Origin: JASFHF01 sp050123375
GTDB lineage: Bacteria > Pseudomonadota > Gammaproteobacteria > UBA12402
Assembly: GCA_050123375.1 (NCBI GenBank)
Contig: JASFHF010000002.1
Span: 1-64,000 of the forward strand
Direction: 5' to 3'
Length of the DNA: 64,000 nucleotides
How positions within the stretch are numbered: the first letter of the stretch is position 1; every line of letters starts with the position of its first letter. Both the position numbers and the translations under genes were made by a program. Of the stretch, positions 35,358-45,112 are shown in pieces. Below the pieces are notes generated by a model. That model searched no databases. It was given only the letters and a program-made list of their open reading frames with translations, and was not told where the DNA came from.

Positions 35358-36107
35358 ATGCTAAAAAATGAACTTGCTTTAATTACTGGAGCAACCAGTG
35401 GTATTGGTGCAGTATATGCGCGTAAACTTGCGGGGCACAATTACGATTTAATTCTTACTGGAAGAAGAAAAGAACAGCTAAATTCTTTAGCGCAAGAATT
35501 AATAAGTAAACATAGTATTAAAGTGGAAACAGTTATTGCCGAATTATCTGATGATGCTGATCTTGAAATGTTAACAGACAAAATTAAAAATTTGCCGGAC
35601 TTATCGATGTTAATAAATAACGCTGGTTTTCTTTCTCATTGTGATTTTGTTGATGGTGATATTAATTTGTATGAGAATATGGTGCAGACACATATATTGG
35701 CTATAATGAAGTTTACCCACGCTGCTTTGCAAAACATGAAGAAAAAAAATGCCGGTTCGATTATTAATGTATCTTCGATTGGATCGTATTATCCTTATCC
35801 ACAGTCTTCGGTATATTGTGCGACCAAAGCGTTTATTAGCATCTTTACTGAGACTATAGCTATGGAACTTAAAGATACTGCTATTCGTATACAGTCTTTG
35901 TGTCCCGGTATGACTGCTACAGATATTTTTGAGCGCATTGGCGAAGATATAAGAGAACTTTCTGCAAAACGTAACGTGAAATTCATGTCAGCTGAAGATG
36001 TGGTTTATTTGTCGTTTGAATATTTAAAAGAGAATAGGGTCGTTTGTATTCCGGGAGATCATAACCAATTGTTAGTATGGCAGCGTGCCACAAAAAGATT
36101 ACTTTAA
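35358..36107 (+). CDS. Short-chain dehydrogenase/reductase
   Basis: 249 residues. The ATG at 35358 has GAGGAG 8 bases upstream. The dinucleotide-binding motif is GATSGIGAVYA (about 10-20), NNAG is at about 89-92, and the catalytic Ser (NVSSIGSY), Tyr and Lys (YCATK) are in place. It is a classical SDR, closest in layout to DltE/YqjQ-type enzymes. The substrate is unknown. It precedes a monooxygenase gene by 23 bases, probably as one operon. Confidence 0.88.
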   Translation: MLKNELALITGATSGIGAVYARKLAGHNYDLILTGRRKEQLNSLAQELISKHSIKVETVIAELSDDADLEMLTDKIKNLPDLSMLINNAGFLSHCDFVDGDINLYENMVQTHILAIMKFTHAALQNMKKKNAGSIINVSSIGSYYPYPQSSVYCATKAFISIFTETIAMELKDTAIRIQSLCPGMTATDIFERIGEDIRELSAKRNVKFMSAEDVVYLSFEYLKENRVVCIPGDHNQLLVWQRATKRLL

Positions 36108-36130
36108 TAATATAAAAGAGGAAAATAATT

Positions 36131-36427
36131 ATGCAAGAAGAAGTCGTATGTGTGGCAACCTTTGTTGCCAAAGAAGGCAAAGCGGATCAACTTAAAAAAG
36201 ATATGTCAGATTTAGTTGATCCAACCAGAAAAGAAGAAGGGAATTTAAGATATGAGCTTAATCAAAGCTTGGATAACGATCATGAGTTTGTTATGGTAGA
36301 AAAATATAAAAGTAAAGAAGCTTTTGATTTACACGGAAAACAATCTCACATGCAGCATTTTATCAACGTTACATTGAAAGAGGTGGTAGAATCTGCATCG
36401 GTTAAACTGCATAAACAAGTTTTGTAG
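36131..36427 (+). CDS. Antibiotic-biosynthesis-monooxygenase (ABM) family protein
   Basis: 98 residues, a single ABM ferredoxin-like fold: VCVATFVAKEGKADQLKKDM, then RYELNQSLDNDHEFVMVEKYKSKEAF, then HMQHF. Relatives such as YgiN act on quinols. AGAGG lies upstream of the ATG. It may act with the upstream SDR. Confidence 0.85.
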   Translation: MQEEVVCVATFVAKEGKADQLKKDMSDLVDPTRKEEGNLRYELNQSLDNDHEFVMVEKYKSKEAFDLHGKQSHMQHFINVTLKEVVESASVKLHKQVL

Positions 36428-36451
36428 GAAATAATATTTCCAGTTTAAATT

Positions 36452-36739
36452 GGAACTCATGATTTTACAACCAGTTTGTTTTTGTAAAATCATGAGTCAG
36501 CAAGCACAATCATAGCTTTAATAGAACACAAGTATATCATGCGCGGTAGCTGCCACAGAAATAAACTAAGTGGTAATTACCGCGCATGCCGGATCTGTGT
36601 TTTGTTTTAGTTGTGCAGATGCGCGGTGACTCGCGATTTTACAAAACAAGCTGGTTGTAAAATCGCGAGTTCCAATATTAACACCAAGTAACAATTAGTG
36701 TGCTATAAACCCGGCTTTTTGAGGTAAGATTGGTATATA
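36452..36739 (+). mobile_element. MITE-like repeat, copy 1
   Basis: Terminal inverted repeats GGAACTC-n2-GATTTTACAACC (36452-36472) and its complement (36653-36673) enclose 222 bp. Three hairpins are present: ACTCATGATTTTACA/TGTAAAATCATGAGT at the left, CATGCGCGGTA/TACCGCGCATG in the middle and ACTCGCGATTTTACA/TGTAAAATCGCGAGT at the right. Homology with copy 2 (43121) continues to the start of the next gene. No protein is encoded. Confidence 0.75.
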
Positions 36740-37935
36740 TGAAATCAGTTAATTTTATTTTTATTCTTGCGGTTTTTTTTGCGACAATCGGTGGGGTTTC
36801 GTCTGATTTGTATTTGCCGTCATTACCCGCAATTGCGCATAGTTTGCATACGTCAGTTTCGTTAACCCAGTTATCTGTGGCTTTGTTTATGTTGGGTTTA
36901 AGCTTTGCCAGATTAATTGTGGCAATAGTTTCAGATGCTTTTGGGCGCAAAAACCCGTTAATGATTAGTTTATTAATTTGTTTGGTTGGTTGTGCATGTT
37001 GTTTGTTTGCCACTAATATTTATGTGTTATTAGTTGGGCGTTTACTGCAAGGATTTGGCGCAGGCGGCAGCAATATTTTAGGTAGAGTTATATTACGTGA
37101 TGGGGTTCCGAGTAATCTTTTAGCAAAATACATGTCATATTTTTCTATGATTGGTATTACCTTAATGAGTGCAGCGCCTTTTATTGGCGGATATATTGAG
37201 CGTTATTTTAATTGGCGTGTATCTTTTGTAATACTGTTAATTTATACTGTTACTGCATTGATTGTTTCAATTTTTTTGTTACCGGAAACCAACAAGTTTA
37301 AAAATACAGACAATCTAAAATTAAGTTTTTTAAAAACAAATTTAAAAACACTTTTTGTTGAACCAACGTTTATAATTTCAGCATTATTTTTAGCGATTGG
37401 TTATGGAAGTTTGGTTGCGTGGTTGACTGCTGGTCCAATAATATTGCAAAAAGTTCTATTGCTATCTCCAGTGACGTTTGGTTGGTGCGCAGCTTTGATA
37501 GGGTTTTGTTATTTTTTAGCGGCATTTACTAATAGCAAATTAGTTAATAGATTTGCGATACATAAAATTCAGCGATTTGGTATATGGTGTTTTTTTGCTG
37601 GTGGAATTATGTTATTAATTCCAAGCTTATTTTTTCATTATATTAGTTTGGCAGCGTTTATTTTGCCATTGATGTTAGCAATTTATGGATTAGGCTTATT
37701 AGTTCCTAATTCGTATGTTGTTGGTTTAATACCATTTGCTAAAATTGCAGGAATTGCTGCAGCAGTGCTTTCTTTTATTCAGGTTATCGGTGCTTTTATT
37801 ACTAGCACTATTATTTCATTATCACCAAATCGTAATCAAATGCCAGTAGGCTTGATATTATGTGTTGGTGGATTTATCTGTTTGATTTTAATTAGGTTTT
37901 TGAAGAAAACTAGATTAAAATTAAAAAGTGTATAA
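36739..37935 (+). CDS. Bcr/CflA-type MFS multidrug transporter (3)
   Basis: 398 residues from the ATG at 36739; an in-frame TTG at 36730 is closer to GAGG and could be used instead. SDLYLPSLPAI and GRLLQGFGAGGSNILGRVILRD mark the family, but motif A is altered (VSDAFGRKNPL). The start region derives from the flank of the MITE-like repeat, so its promoter may be supplied by that element. Confidence 0.85.
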   Translation: MKSVNFIFILAVFFATIGGVSSDLYLPSLPAIAHSLHTSVSLTQLSVALFMLGLSFARLIVAIVSDAFGRKNPLMISLLICLVGCACCLFATNIYVLLVGRLLQGFGAGGSNILGRVILRDGVPSNLLAKYMSYFSMIGITLMSAAPFIGGYIERYFNWRVSFVILLIYTVTALIVSIFLLPETNKFKNTDNLKLSFLKTNLKTLFVEPTFIISALFLAIGYGSLVAWLTAGPIILQKVLLLSPVTFGWCAALIGFCYFLAAFTNSKLVNRFAIHKIQRFGIWCFFAGGIMLLIPSLFFHYISLAAFILPLMLAIYGLGLLVPNSYVVGLIPFAKIAGIAAAVLSFIQVIGAFITSTIISLSPNRNQMPVGLILCVGGFICLILIRFLKKTRLKLKSV

Positions 37936-38049
37936 ATATTTGTAATATACGTTTTTATGTGTATAATATATTTTAATTATATCCCAAATACATCTCCCTT
38001 GAAAAAATCTTTTTAATTCATATTTTATATTTAACTAGGAGAGCTACAA

Positions 38050-39135
38050 ATGAATCCTTTTACAAACAAAAATTATCATAATCATGAGCAGTTGATTTTT
38101 TGCCATGATCCTTTATCTAAATTACAAGCTATCATTGCAATTCATAATACTAAACTTGGTCCAGCGATTGGCGGTTGTCGTATGTATCCATATGCAACCA
38201 TAGATGACGCTATTGATGATGTGTTACGTTTATCTAAAAGTATGACGTATAAATCAGCGGTTTCCGGGTTAAATTTTGGTGGTGCTAAAGCGGTAATTAT
38301 TGGTGATCCACACAAAGATTCTTCAGAATTATTATTTCGTACTTTTGGTAGGTATGTGCAAACATTAAGTGGTCGTTATATAACTTGTGAAGATGTTGGT
38401 ACTAATCCGAAATTGATGGAATATGTTAGAATTGAAACCAGGTATGTGGTTGGTTTACCACAAGGTCTTGGTTACGGTTTGGGTGATCCTTCACCAGTTA
38501 CTGCTTATGGCACCAAGCTTGGTATGCAGGCATCTTTAAAAAAACTTACTGGTAAAGAAAATTTGAGTAACATTAAAGTTGCGATTCAGGGAGTTGGAAA
38601 TGTTGGTTATCATTTGTGTAAAGAATTACATAAAGTAGGTGCTAAATTATATATTACTGATGTTGATCAAACGGCAATAAAAAAAGTGGCTGATAATTTT
38701 AAAGTAAATGTGGTTAAGCCTCATGAAATTTATAGCCAGAATGTAGATATATTTGCGCCGTGTGCCTTGGGTGGTATTTTGCATGATGAAAGTATAGATT
38801 CACTTAAGTGCGCAATTGTGGCTGGAGCCGCAAATAACCAATTGCTCGATGAGCATGAGCACAGTCATGCATTACAAAAGCGCGGTATATTATATGCGCC
38901 TGATTATGTAATTAATGCTGGCGGGTTGTATGATGCAGCAACTGAATTTTTCCATGTTAGGCAAAAAAGTTATGCGTATCAAAAGGCTGAAGAAATATAC
39001 GGAAAATTACTTGAGGTATATAGCTTTGCTGAAGAAAAAAATATTCCAACAGCAATTGCAGCACAACAAATTGCTGAACAGCGTATTCATTTTGCTGGGC
39101 ATTGTAAAGATATTTATGCGAGGCGGGACAAATGA
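38050..39135 (+). CDS. ldh: Leucine dehydrogenase (Glu/Leu/Phe/Val dehydrogenase family)
   Basis: 361 residues. LGPAIGGCRMYPY, the catalytic Lys segment MTYKSAVSGLNFGGAKAV (about 76-93) and the Rossmann motif GVGNVGYHL (about 182-190) are intact. It deaminates branched-chain amino acids with NAD+. CALGGILHD and GAANNQL fit the leucine dehydrogenase branch. AGGAG precedes the ATG. Confidence 0.9.
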   Translation: MNPFTNKNYHNHEQLIFCHDPLSKLQAIIAIHNTKLGPAIGGCRMYPYATIDDAIDDVLRLSKSMTYKSAVSGLNFGGAKAVIIGDPHKDSSELLFRTFGRYVQTLSGRYITCEDVGTNPKLMEYVRIETRYVVGLPQGLGYGLGDPSPVTAYGTKLGMQASLKKLTGKENLSNIKVAIQGVGNVGYHLCKELHKVGAKLYITDVDQTAIKKVADNFKVNVVKPHEIYSQNVDIFAPCALGGILHDESIDSLKCAIVAGAANNQLLDEHEHSHALQKRGILYAPDYVINAGGLYDAATEFFHVRQKSYAYQKAEEIYGKLLEVYSFAEEKNIPTAIAAQQIAEQRIHFAGHCKDIYARRDK

Positions 39136-39334
39136 TTAATGTTATTTGTCTAACCAATCAAAAATATTTGGAACTTCAGAATTTTATTATAATGGATGTG
39201 TCAAAAATGGCTTGAGAAAACATTTTCTACATAAATGATATTATATGATATCATTACAAATAGTTGGATTTTATCGACAAAAAAGCTGTATGCTATAATA
39301 TATACAGCGATTTATAGTTTAATTTGGTGTAAAA

Positions 39335-40210
39335 ATGCGCACTAATATTTGGCAAAATTTTCGTTTTGTAAAAGGTTTTTTGTCACAACAAATGAATGCA
39401 AAAATTACTGCTTTGCGAAAATTATCGTCTGGAATGTTTTCGCAGGCGTATTCTTTTATTGCAGATAAAAAAGAATACGTGTTGCGTTTAAATAAGCATG
39501 AGAAAGATTTTAAAAAAGATGTTTATGCTTATCAAAATTTTGGTAATAAATTATCAATACCAAAAATATTAAAGCATGGAAAATATAACAGTGAATTATA
39601 TTTTGCAATTACACTAAAATGTAAAGGTGTTATTCACGATAGAATTAAGAATCCAGAAAATATTTTGCCAGAGATAATTCAAACTATTGAAACCATGCGT
39701 GCTATTAATGTTGCAAATCATCAGGGTTTTGGTTTATTAGATGAAAACGGCATGGGTCAGTATGATAGTTGGCGAGAGGCTATTACGTCTTTTTATAATC
39801 ATAAATTCCCAAAAATTGAAACTGAAAGATTTATTGATGATGCTGTTTTGGGGAAAATATTTAATCTGCTTGAATTTGTCCCAAAAACCAAGTATCTTGT
39901 GCATGGAGATTTTGGTTTTGATAATTTAGTTATTGATGATGGTAAGATCACTGGAGTTTTAGATTGGGCTGAGTCAAAATATGGTGATTTTTTGTATGAC
40001 GTCGCTTGGCTTGATTTTTGGTCAAATGGCATAAAATATGCACAATCATTTAAAAATTATTATATCGCAAATAAAATCGAAATTTTGAATTTTGATAAAC
40101 GTATAGAATGTTATAGTTTACATATCGGTTTAAATGGTTTAATTCTTGCGGCTTATTTGGATGACGAACAGAATTACGAAAAAATTAAAAGGAGGATAGG
40201 CGATGACTAA
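39335..40210 (+). CDS. Aminoglycoside-phosphotransferase-family kinase
   Basis: 291 residues. The catalytic loop is HGDFGFDNLVID (about 188-199) and the metal-binding DWAESKYGD (about 207-215) follows, as in APH/choline-kinase enzymes and hygromycin kinases. The substrate is not evident. It overlaps the DJ-1/PfpI gene by 8 bases, so a resistance role is less likely than metabolism. Confidence 0.82.
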   Translation: MRTNIWQNFRFVKGFLSQQMNAKITALRKLSSGMFSQAYSFIADKKEYVLRLNKHEKDFKKDVYAYQNFGNKLSIPKILKHGKYNSELYFAITLKCKGVIHDRIKNPENILPEIIQTIETMRAINVANHQGFGLLDENGMGQYDSWREAITSFYNHKFPKIETERFIDDAVLGKIFNLLEFVPKTKYLVHGDFGFDNLVIDDGKITGVLDWAESKYGDFLYDVAWLDFWSNGIKYAQSFKNYYIANKIEILNFDKRIECYSLHIGLNGLILAAYLDDEQNYEKIKRRIGDD

Positions 40211-40709
40211 AAAAATTGTAATGATTGTGGCGAATCATGGTTTTCGCGATGAAGAATATCAAATGCCTAAAGAAATTTTTGAGAAACAAGGATTTTTAGT
40301 TACGACTGCAGCGAAAAAACCTAATGATGCAACTGGAAAATTTGGTTTAAAAATAAATGTTGATGTAACTATGGATAAATTAAATGTTGCAGATTATGAT
40401 GCTGTTTTATTTGTTGGCGGTCCAGGATGTTATGATTATTATGATGATGTTCATGCTCATGATATTGCAAAAGTTGCTTATGAGAGCGGCAAAATACTAG
40501 GTGCAATTTGTGCAGCGCCTGGTATTTTAGCAAATGCTGGATTATTGCAAGGTAAAAAAGCGACTATGTTTGCTGATGATGGAACGCTTGCGAAAGGAGG
40601 CGCAACGTATACAGGCGCGGATGTAGAAGTTGATGGAAAAATTATAACAGCAACAGGTCCTAAAACCGCAGCACAGTGGGCTGAAAAGATTATTGAAATG
40701 ATTGGATAG
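40203..40709 (+). CDS. DJ-1/PfpI family protein
   Basis: 168 residues. It has the class I glutamine amidotransferase-like fold with the nucleophile elbow GAICAAPGIL (about Cys 101) and the YDAVLFVGGPGCYDY segment. Relatives act as deglycases, proteases or chaperones. GGAGG lies just upstream. It is coupled with both neighbours. Confidence 0.88.
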   Translation: MTKKIVMIVANHGFRDEEYQMPKEIFEKQGFLVTTAAKKPNDATGKFGLKINVDVTMDKLNVADYDAVLFVGGPGCYDYYDDVHAHDIAKVAYESGKILGAICAAPGILANAGLLQGKKATMFADDGTLAKGGATYTGADVEVDGKIITATGPKTAAQWAEKIIEMIG

Positions 40710-40719
40710 GAAATAAAAA

Positions 40720-41709
40720 ATGCAAGTTAACGCTACAATTACTGCAGTTGGTATGTATGTTCCAGAAAAAATTTTAGATAATAAATATTTTGAATCAATT
40801 GTGGATACTAGTGATGAATGGATTACTACGCGTACTGGAATTAAAGAACGTAGATTGATGGAGCATGGTGCAACTAGTGATATGGCGGCGAAAGCTATTG
40901 AAGATTTAATGAAAACTTCAAATTTAAAACCAGAAGAAATCGATGTAATTATTGTTGCAACTGTGACACCTGATATGTTTTTTCCGTCTACCGCTTGTTT
41001 AGTACAAGATAAAGTTGGTGCAAAAAATGCTTGGGGTTTTGATCTTTCTGCTGCGTGTTCTGGGTTTTTATTTGCATTACAAACTGGTGCAAGCATGATC
41101 GCAAGTGGTGCGTATAAAAAAGTTGTAGTTGTTGGCGCCGATAAAATGAGTTCAATTACTGATTATACTGATCGTACAACTTGTGTTATTTTGGGTGATG
41201 GAGCAGCCGCGGTTTTGTTAGAACCAACCGAAGATTTGAATTATGGGATTAAAGATGCATTGTTGTATGTGGATGGTTCTGGTGGAAAATCATTATATAT
41301 GAAAGCGGGCGGCAGTTTGCATCCAGCGACGCACGAAACTATAGATAAAAAATGGCATTACATGTATCAGGATGGCAGAGCGGTTTTTAAAAAGGCGGTT
41401 AAAAGTATGGCGGATGCGGCATATGATATTGTACAAAGAAATAATTTGCAATCAGATGATATTGCATATTTAGTTCCGCATCAGGCAAATTTACGTATTA
41501 TTGACGCAACCGCAAAACGTCTAGGAATAGAAAAAGAAAAAGTAATAATTAATATTGATAAATATGGTAATACTACTGCTGCGACAATTCCTTTATGTTT
41601 AGTGGAATATTATCGTGCCGGTAAATTTAAAAAGGGTGATAATTTAATTCTTGCAGCATTTGGTGGCGGTTATACATGGGGCGCAATTTATTTGACTTGG
41701 AGTTTATAG
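40720..41709 (+). CDS. fabH: Beta-ketoacyl-ACP synthase III
   Basis: 329 residues. The catalytic triad is in place: Cys in DLSAACSGFLF (about 113), His in VPHQANLRI (about 255) and Asn in KYGNTTAAT (about 285). It condenses acetyl-CoA or a branched primer with malonyl-ACP to start fatty-acid synthesis. It lies outside a fab cluster, at the end of the kinase and DJ-1 operon, so it may be a second copy with a special primer; leucine dehydrogenase nearby could point to branched primers, but that is speculative. Confidence 0.9.
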   Translation: MQVNATITAVGMYVPEKILDNKYFESIVDTSDEWITTRTGIKERRLMEHGATSDMAAKAIEDLMKTSNLKPEEIDVIIVATVTPDMFFPSTACLVQDKVGAKNAWGFDLSAACSGFLFALQTGASMIASGAYKKVVVVGADKMSSITDYTDRTTCVILGDGAAAVLLEPTEDLNYGIKDALLYVDGSGGKSLYMKAGGSLHPATHETIDKKWHYMYQDGRAVFKKAVKSMADAAYDIVQRNNLQSDDIAYLVPHQANLRIIDATAKRLGIEKEKVIINIDKYGNTTAATIPLCLVEYYRAGKFKKGDNLILAAFGGGYTWGAIYLTWSL

Positions 41710-41857
41710 AAAAAAATATGATTCCAATAGAATACAAAGAACTAAATCAAAGCCAAAAAAATATTGCTGAAAGATAAAATGCAATTTAACATTTAAATTT
41801 TTGCATGTGGATTTTTCTAAAATATAAAAGTTATAACTCAATAACACAGTCGTCGTG

Positions 41858-43027
41858 TTAAGTTTGCAGCTGAATTCTTGCTGCATAAATTGTGGTGTTG
41901 ACATTATTGCCGTTAAATGCAGGTCGCGCAAATACGCGAATAATATTGAATTTAAACATCACTATTTTATTTAAGTACCAATTTAAACCAACAGTTAAAT
42001 TAGTTTCTTTGCCGCCTTGAATCATTTTATCACTTAAATTTAAATAACTTACTCTGGCTAAAATTTGTAATGCGCCGTATTTGTGATGAATTGGGGTGAT
42101 GCCGGCAAAGCCGCCGCTGGGGAAAACGTAAATGCGTGATTCGCCAGTTAAGAAATAACTTCCAGTTAAATAGCTGCCAAAAAAGTTTAAGTTGGGGGAG
42201 CCGTTGTTACGCATAATTTTATTAAAAAGGAATTCGGCTTGCGTACACCAGGAATTATAGACTCCCGCTGCTTCAAAATCAGTGGTGTTATAATATTTTA
42301 CATTGTTAATTGTGCCGGTATTAAGTAATTGATCGTCATGAGGTGAGGTTGCTTCAGGTACGGTGCTAAAACTTATGGTATTGGAACCATCTGGTCGTTG
42401 CAGCCAATTTGATATAGCAAGATGTACTACGCGAGTATTAGTATGGGCTGGCGAATAAATTAATCTAACAGTATTGCCTAAAGGTTTTCTCCCTTGATAT
42501 TTTTCATTGATTCCATTTCTAAAAATGCTGATATTAAACGATAAAAGATTATTGTAAATTCCATAGTTAGCGCCCATGCTGTAAGGTGGATCAAAAGTTT
42601 GAGTTGGTAGAGCAATTTCCAGGAAATTTATGTCAGTACTGCTAGCCCAATTTGCTAATGTAAAATTAGGAGAAAATTGGCCAATAGTGAAATACATATT
42701 GTGCCAACCATTATAAGTAATATACGCATGTTTCCATAATGAGTTGGATAAATTATAAGAAAATTTGTATGTTAAATCACGAGAAATGCTGCCTGATAGT
42801 GACACTCGAGAATTCCATACGTTTGTGCCGCTGGTTAATAAATCTGGATAAGATGAAAAATTTACTGCATCCCCCATAAAATATCCGCCAAGTCTTGCAG
42901 TAAAAATATCAGGGCCGTAATTAAAAAATAAGCCTTTATTGTAGGTTACGGATGAAGTTGCACCTAAGGCAATCCTGGTTAAAACACATCCGGTTAATAA
43001 GAAAAAAATAACAAGTTTTAATTTCAT
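41858..43027 (-). CDS. Outer-membrane porin, phosphate-selective OprP/OprO-like
   Basis: 389 residues from the ATG at 43027, which begins a signal peptide (MKLKLVIFFLLTG...ALG). Longer readings run into the repeat upstream. Alternating beta strands with aromatic ends, GGYFMGDAVNFSS near the N terminus, a VTIGQF-like FTIGQFSPNF strand and a final strand ending RIQLQT fit an OprP-type barrel. The substrate is unknown. Confidence 0.75.
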   Translation of the reverse strand: MKLKLVIFFLLTGCVLTRIALGATSSVTYNKGLFFNYGPDIFTARLGGYFMGDAVNFSSYPDLLTSGTNVWNSRVSLSGSISRDLTYKFSYNLSNSLWKHAYITYNGWHNMYFTIGQFSPNFTLANWASSTDINFLEIALPTQTFDPPYSMGANYGIYNNLLSFNISIFRNGINEKYQGRKPLGNTVRLIYSPAHTNTRVVHLAISNWLQRPDGSNTISFSTVPEATSPHDDQLLNTGTINNVKYYNTTDFEAAGVYNSWCTQAEFLFNKIMRNNGSPNLNFFGSYLTGSYFLTGESRIYVFPSGGFAGITPIHHKYGALQILARVSYLNLSDKMIQGGKETNLTVGLNWYLNKIVMFKFNIIRVFARPAFNGNNVNTTIYAARIQLQT

Positions 43028-43075
43028 ATATTCACACTGTACTTCAAAGTAGGGAGCGAGTCTATACCCATAGTA

Positions 43076-43410
43076 CTTCAAGATGCCGGATTTATAACAG
43101 ATGTCTATAAAACTTTTATTGGAACTAGTGATTTTACAATTTGTTTGTTTTTGTAAAATCACTAGTCAGCAAGCACAATCATAGCTTTAATAGAACACAA
43201 GTATATCATGCGCGGTAGTTGCCACAGAAATAAACTAAGTGGTAATTACCGCGCATGCCGGATCTGTGTTTTGTTTTAGTTGTGCAGATGCGCGGTGACT
43301 CGCGATTTTACAAGAACAAGCTGGTTGTAAAATCACGAGTTCCAAGATTAACACCAAGTAACAATTAGTGTGCTACAAATCCGGCATCTTGAGGCAAGAG
43401 TGGTATATAT
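43076..43410 (+). mobile_element. MITE-like repeat, copy 2, with outer inverted repeats
   Basis: Homologous to 36452-36739. Its inner element spans 43121-43343. Its left hairpin reads ACTAGTGATTTTACA/TGTAAAATCACTAGT, so four changes from copy 1 are matched on the other arm. An outer inverted repeat is also present: CTTCAAGATGCCGGATTTAT (43076-43095) and its near-complement (43375-43394). A third partial copy of the outer end lies at about 43422-43441. The interval 43028-43500 holds no supported gene. Confidence 0.7.
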
Positions 43411-43500
43411 CGTGCACCGATGAAGATGCGGGATTTATAGGAAATGCTGATATAATTCAAGTATAACAATTTGTCTCAAGTGTTTTGATGCGTCTATCTT

Positions 43501-44979
43501 TTATTTCTTCTGTAAGACCGACAACAGGTCACTCAAGGAAACACTGGCGAACTTGGTAGCCATGTCGCTTATTGCGTAGGGGATAATCAAGGTGTCGTCG
43601 TGAATCATACTGCCGCATGAATACACCACGTTAGGCACATAACCGGAACGTTCTTTTGCCGTCGGAACCAGCAGCGGTTTTTTGGTTTGGCCTATGATAT
43701 GTAATGGATTGTCTCGATCCAACAATGTGGCGCCAATACTATACTGTCGCATGGGGCCAACACCATGTGTAAGTAACAGCCAGCCAGCATCTGTTTCTAA
43801 AGGTGATCCGCAATTGCCAATCTGAACGAATTCCCAGGGAAACTTTGGTTGCTGAAGTATTACCGCCTCATCCCAATGCCGTACATTATCAGAATACATC
43901 AGAAAAAGATTCTCGTTGTCCAATCGACCGATCATTGCATATCGGCCATTAAGCTTCCGGGGAAATAGAGCCATGCCTTTGTTTTGTGCTTTACTACCGC
44001 TCATAGTATGGATGTTAATTTTTGCGCTGCTACTAGTTGTTGGTCGAGCCTCCAGAAGTTGAGGCATTATGGAATGACCATTATACGCTGTGTAAGTGCC
44101 AAAATAACACGTTGATCCGTCATCATCGGTAAAACGGACGAGACGAAGATCCTCGATACCGTGGCTTTCGGTTTCGGAAGTAGGGAAAATCACTGCTTCA
44201 GATGGATCAGTGTTTGTGGGAATTTTTAGCGCATAGTTAGAGCGGGCTACCCATAGCATGCTTTCTGCTGCTTGGCAGATCTTTTCCGGAGAATCGCAAG
44301 ATTGACGAACTTGCTCGATTCCTTCCTTGATATCGGATATCCTAAACAAATTGGGCAAACGATCAAGAATGTTTTCGGTGACATCTCTGTATGCTCCCAT
44401 CTCAATTAGTTTTTGCCGGAAGAGGCTTTTTTCGTACGCTACATCATGAGCTACCTCGAGTTGACGGCTTATAGGACTGGGCTGATCAATGGAGATATTG
44501 CATTGCGCATCTATGATACCGCGGCGAAAGACAATCGAAGAAATATGTCCTTCACCAGTAGCCCGCAAACTCATTAAGAAGCGAGTACTGCCGGCAGGAA
44601 GTCCCGACTGATCCAATGCCGGAATCATGGAAGGGTTGAATAATGCAGCTGCTTCGATAGCATATTCCATCGTAAAGTATGCGCCGATAAGCAATTTTCG
44701 GCGTGGGCTAATCGTGTTGGGATCTGTAATGTACTCTTGTATGGCCTTGAAGTTATCGGCAACCGCTTCAACCCCATAACGATGGCGTTCCTTAAAACTT
44801 TGGTATAATTGATTAGTCAATTCATCAACTTCGTGGTTGGACAGCCTTAAAACCCGATCAATGATGCGGCGAATTCGTCCTTCGTTATTTGGAACGAAAC
44901 TTCGGATGATAACACGATTAGGATCTCGTTCGAGACAAATTGGAAGCCGCTTGACCTTGATTTCAGGTGTGTATAGCAT
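43501..44979 (-). CDS. GH130-family glycoside phosphorylase/hydrolase
   Basis: 492 residues. The five-bladed propeller signatures of GH130 are visible: ESHGIEDLRLVRFTDDDG (about 272-289), YTAYNGHS, KGMALFPRKLNGRYAMIGR, GNCGSPLETDAGWLLLTHGVG and YVPNVVYSCG. Family members phosphorolyse or hydrolyse beta-mannosides. The G+C content is plainly higher than that of its neighbours, suggesting recent acquisition. The minus-strand ATG lies after a TTGGAG. No transport or other mannan genes are nearby. Confidence 0.88.
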   Translation of the reverse strand: MLYTPEIKVKRLPICLERDPNRVIIRSFVPNNEGRIRRIIDRVLRLSNHEVDELTNQLYQSFKERHRYGVEAVADNFKAIQEYITDPNTISPRRKLLIGAYFTMEYAIEAAALFNPSMIPALDQSGLPAGSTRFLMSLRATGEGHISSIVFRRGIIDAQCNISIDQPSPISRQLEVAHDVAYEKSLFRQKLIEMGAYRDVTENILDRLPNLFRISDIKEGIEQVRQSCDSPEKICQAAESMLWVARSNYALKIPTNTDPSEAVIFPTSETESHGIEDLRLVRFTDDDGSTCYFGTYTAYNGHSIMPQLLEARPTTSSSAKINIHTMSGSKAQNKGMALFPRKLNGRYAMIGRLDNENLFLMYSDNVRHWDEAVILQQPKFPWEFVQIGNCGSPLETDAGWLLLTHGVGPMRQYSIGATLLDRDNPLHIIGQTKKPLLVPTAKERSGYVPNVVYSCGSMIHDDTLIIPYAISDMATKFASVSLSDLLSVLQKK

Positions 44980-45112
44980 GATTTAACTCCAATAAAATAA
45001 GTTAAATTAATCCTTGTAAATTTATTTAATTTAAACACTAAAAAGTGGTTAGGTCTACTTTATGGTTAATTTTTTTTGTTGTAATATACTGAAAATGTTG
45101 CGGGAAAAATTT

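Noticed and set aside
43028..43162. 45-residue N-terminal extension of the porin
   Set aside because: It is encoded by the repeat element, has no signal peptide, and the ATG at 43027 begins a proper one.
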